Shown in pieces: positions 63,472 through 64,000 of a stretch of 64,000 nt of DNA. Position numbers and translations under genes: made by a program. Location of the stretch: NCBI GenBank assembly GCA_947475845.1, contig CANJMO010000004.1:1-64000 (forward strand). Direction: 5' to 3'. Position 1 is the stretch's first letter, and every line of letters starts with the position of its first letter. The notes below the pieces were generated by a model that was not told the origin of the DNA, did not search any database, and worked only from the letters and a program-made list of their open reading frames with translations. This DNA comes from Caulobacteraceae bacterium. Its GTDB lineage: Bacteria; Pseudomonadota; Alphaproteobacteria; Caulobacterales; Caulobacteraceae.

Positions 63472-63781
63472 GGTGTCACCTCCCTAGTCGTTTTCGTTGG
63501 ACGCGAGCGAGCGCGCCTCGTTTGTTTTAGTTCAATCGCAATCTACATCGTGGCCGCTCTAGAGTCACACGAGCAGCAGCGTCCCGCTCTTTGTGTCATC
63601 ACCCCGGCCTAGCTTTCAAGTCCCGCCGCCGGTAACCGGCCAAAAAAACTCCGCGCGTCCACAATTCCGCCGCACCTGTGCGTGGCGGGATTTTCGGCGC
63701 TTAGCCGACGACAACCGCCCGCCGAACAGTGTAAGTTGCTTCAAATGCCGCCACGACGAGACGGAAAGCGGGAAAATCAGC
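63472..63781. other. Intergenic region without recognised gene
   Basis: This 310-bp divergent region separates family X copy F from the LigA-like gene. It is more AT-rich than its flanks in part (63520-63560). No convincing palindrome, promoter pair or small gene was found by eye; it should hold the two divergent promoters. Confidence 0.6.
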
Positions 63782-64000
63782 ATGCGCGACTACTGGCTGA
63801 GCCGGTTTTTCTTTGAAATGCAGCAGCCCGCTGTGCGCGAACGTTATGCCGCCGACCCCCAGGGCGTGATGGACGGCTATCGCATCAAGCCCGAGGTCCA
63901 GACCGCGATCCGGGCAAACGACGTCGGCGCGCTCAGCGCCCTGACCAACCCCTACCTGCTGCGTTTCTACTTCGGCTACGTCGGCATGCCCGAAGCCGAA
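63782..64000 (+). CDS. LigA-like extradiol dioxygenase subunit or domain, 3'-truncated by window edge
   Basis: The first 73 residues of a protein: MRDYWLSRFFFEMQQPAVRE, then ADPQGVMDGYRIKPEVQTAI and NPYLLRFYFGYVGMPEAE. The helical pattern and the NPYLLRFY phrase match the LigA (alpha subunit) family of protocatechuate 4,5-dioxygenase. The frame is open at the window end. A LigB-type catalytic subunit would be expected next. No standard ribosome site is seen; GGGAAAA lies 8-14 bases upstream. Confidence 0.75.
   Translation, partial: MRDYWLSRFFFEMQQPAVRERYAADPQGVMDGYRIKPEVQTAIRANDVGALSALTNPYLLRFYFGYVGMPEAE

Overview
The window reads as chromosomal DNA of a high-GC alphaproteobacterium, most likely of the Caulobacterales (Phenylobacterium or Caulobacter type). 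The reasons are five TonB-dependent receptors in 64 kb, a FecI/FecR pair, an ECF sigma/ChrR pair with lipid-modifying genes, many GTG starts with ATGA/GTGA overlaps, and secreted protein families common in aromatic- and polymer-degrading alphaproteobacteria. The genus is an inference. I see no tRNA, rRNA, CRISPR array, transposase or phage gene. The window opens inside a TonB receptor gene and closes inside a LigA-like gene.

Layout. (1) 1-3.3 kb: receptor end and a secreted protein of unknown family ('family X' here, six copies in the window). (2) 3.3-12.45 kb, minus strand: a tight seven-gene operon of GntR/FCD regulator, IlvD/Edd dehydratase, beta-hydroxyacid dehydrogenase, CitMHS carboxylate transporter, aconitase, PrpF isomerase and a leaderless ModA-like protein, with an 18-bp perfect palindrome upstream. 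It looks like a tri- or dicarboxylate (perhaps trans-aconitate) catabolic unit. (3) 12.6-23.8 kb: lactonase-like propeller, family X, FecI/FecR, then two tandem near-duplicate receptors (only the first with an STN signalling domain) and another family X gene. (4) 23.8-29.6 kb: a receptor divergent from a DUF4198, ApbE-DUF2271 and PepSY-TM operon, then DUF6152. (5) 29.8-32.9 kb: msrA, small genes, cytochrome c, and a decayed junction where a headless amine oxidase meets a headless alpha/beta hydrolase on the other strand. (6) 32.9-40.1 kb: tartrate/malate-type dehydrogenase, cupin, two giant SnoaL-like paralogues and an NHL propeller. (7) 40.2-47.3 kb: an RpoE-ChrR regulon with two CFA-synthase-like methyltransferases, DUF2177, DUF1295, a divergent flavin oxidoreductase and DUF1365, with a good sigma-E-type promoter. 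(8) 47.3-58 kb: gallate-type ring-cleavage dioxygenase, secreted hydrolase, Asp/Glu racemase-family protein, a chimeric two-partner-secretion pseudogene, family X, and an MFS / class V aminotransferase / MmgE-PrpD operon. (9) 58.2-64 kb: a frameshifted receptor, two HbpS/GlcG-like proteins, two coupled family X genes and the start of a LigA-like gene.

Taken together this is an accessory catabolic region: outer-membrane receptors and secreted hydrolases or propellers take up and process substrates, ring cleavage and carboxylate operons feed central metabolism, and two ECF sigma systems regulate uptake and membrane lipids. At least three loci are visibly decaying (about 32.65 kb, 51.6-53.0 kb, 59.87 kb). 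The most noteworthy items are the carboxylate operon with its leaderless ModA-like protein, the RpoE-ChrR lipid cluster, the six-copy family X and the fused TpsB/TpsA relic.
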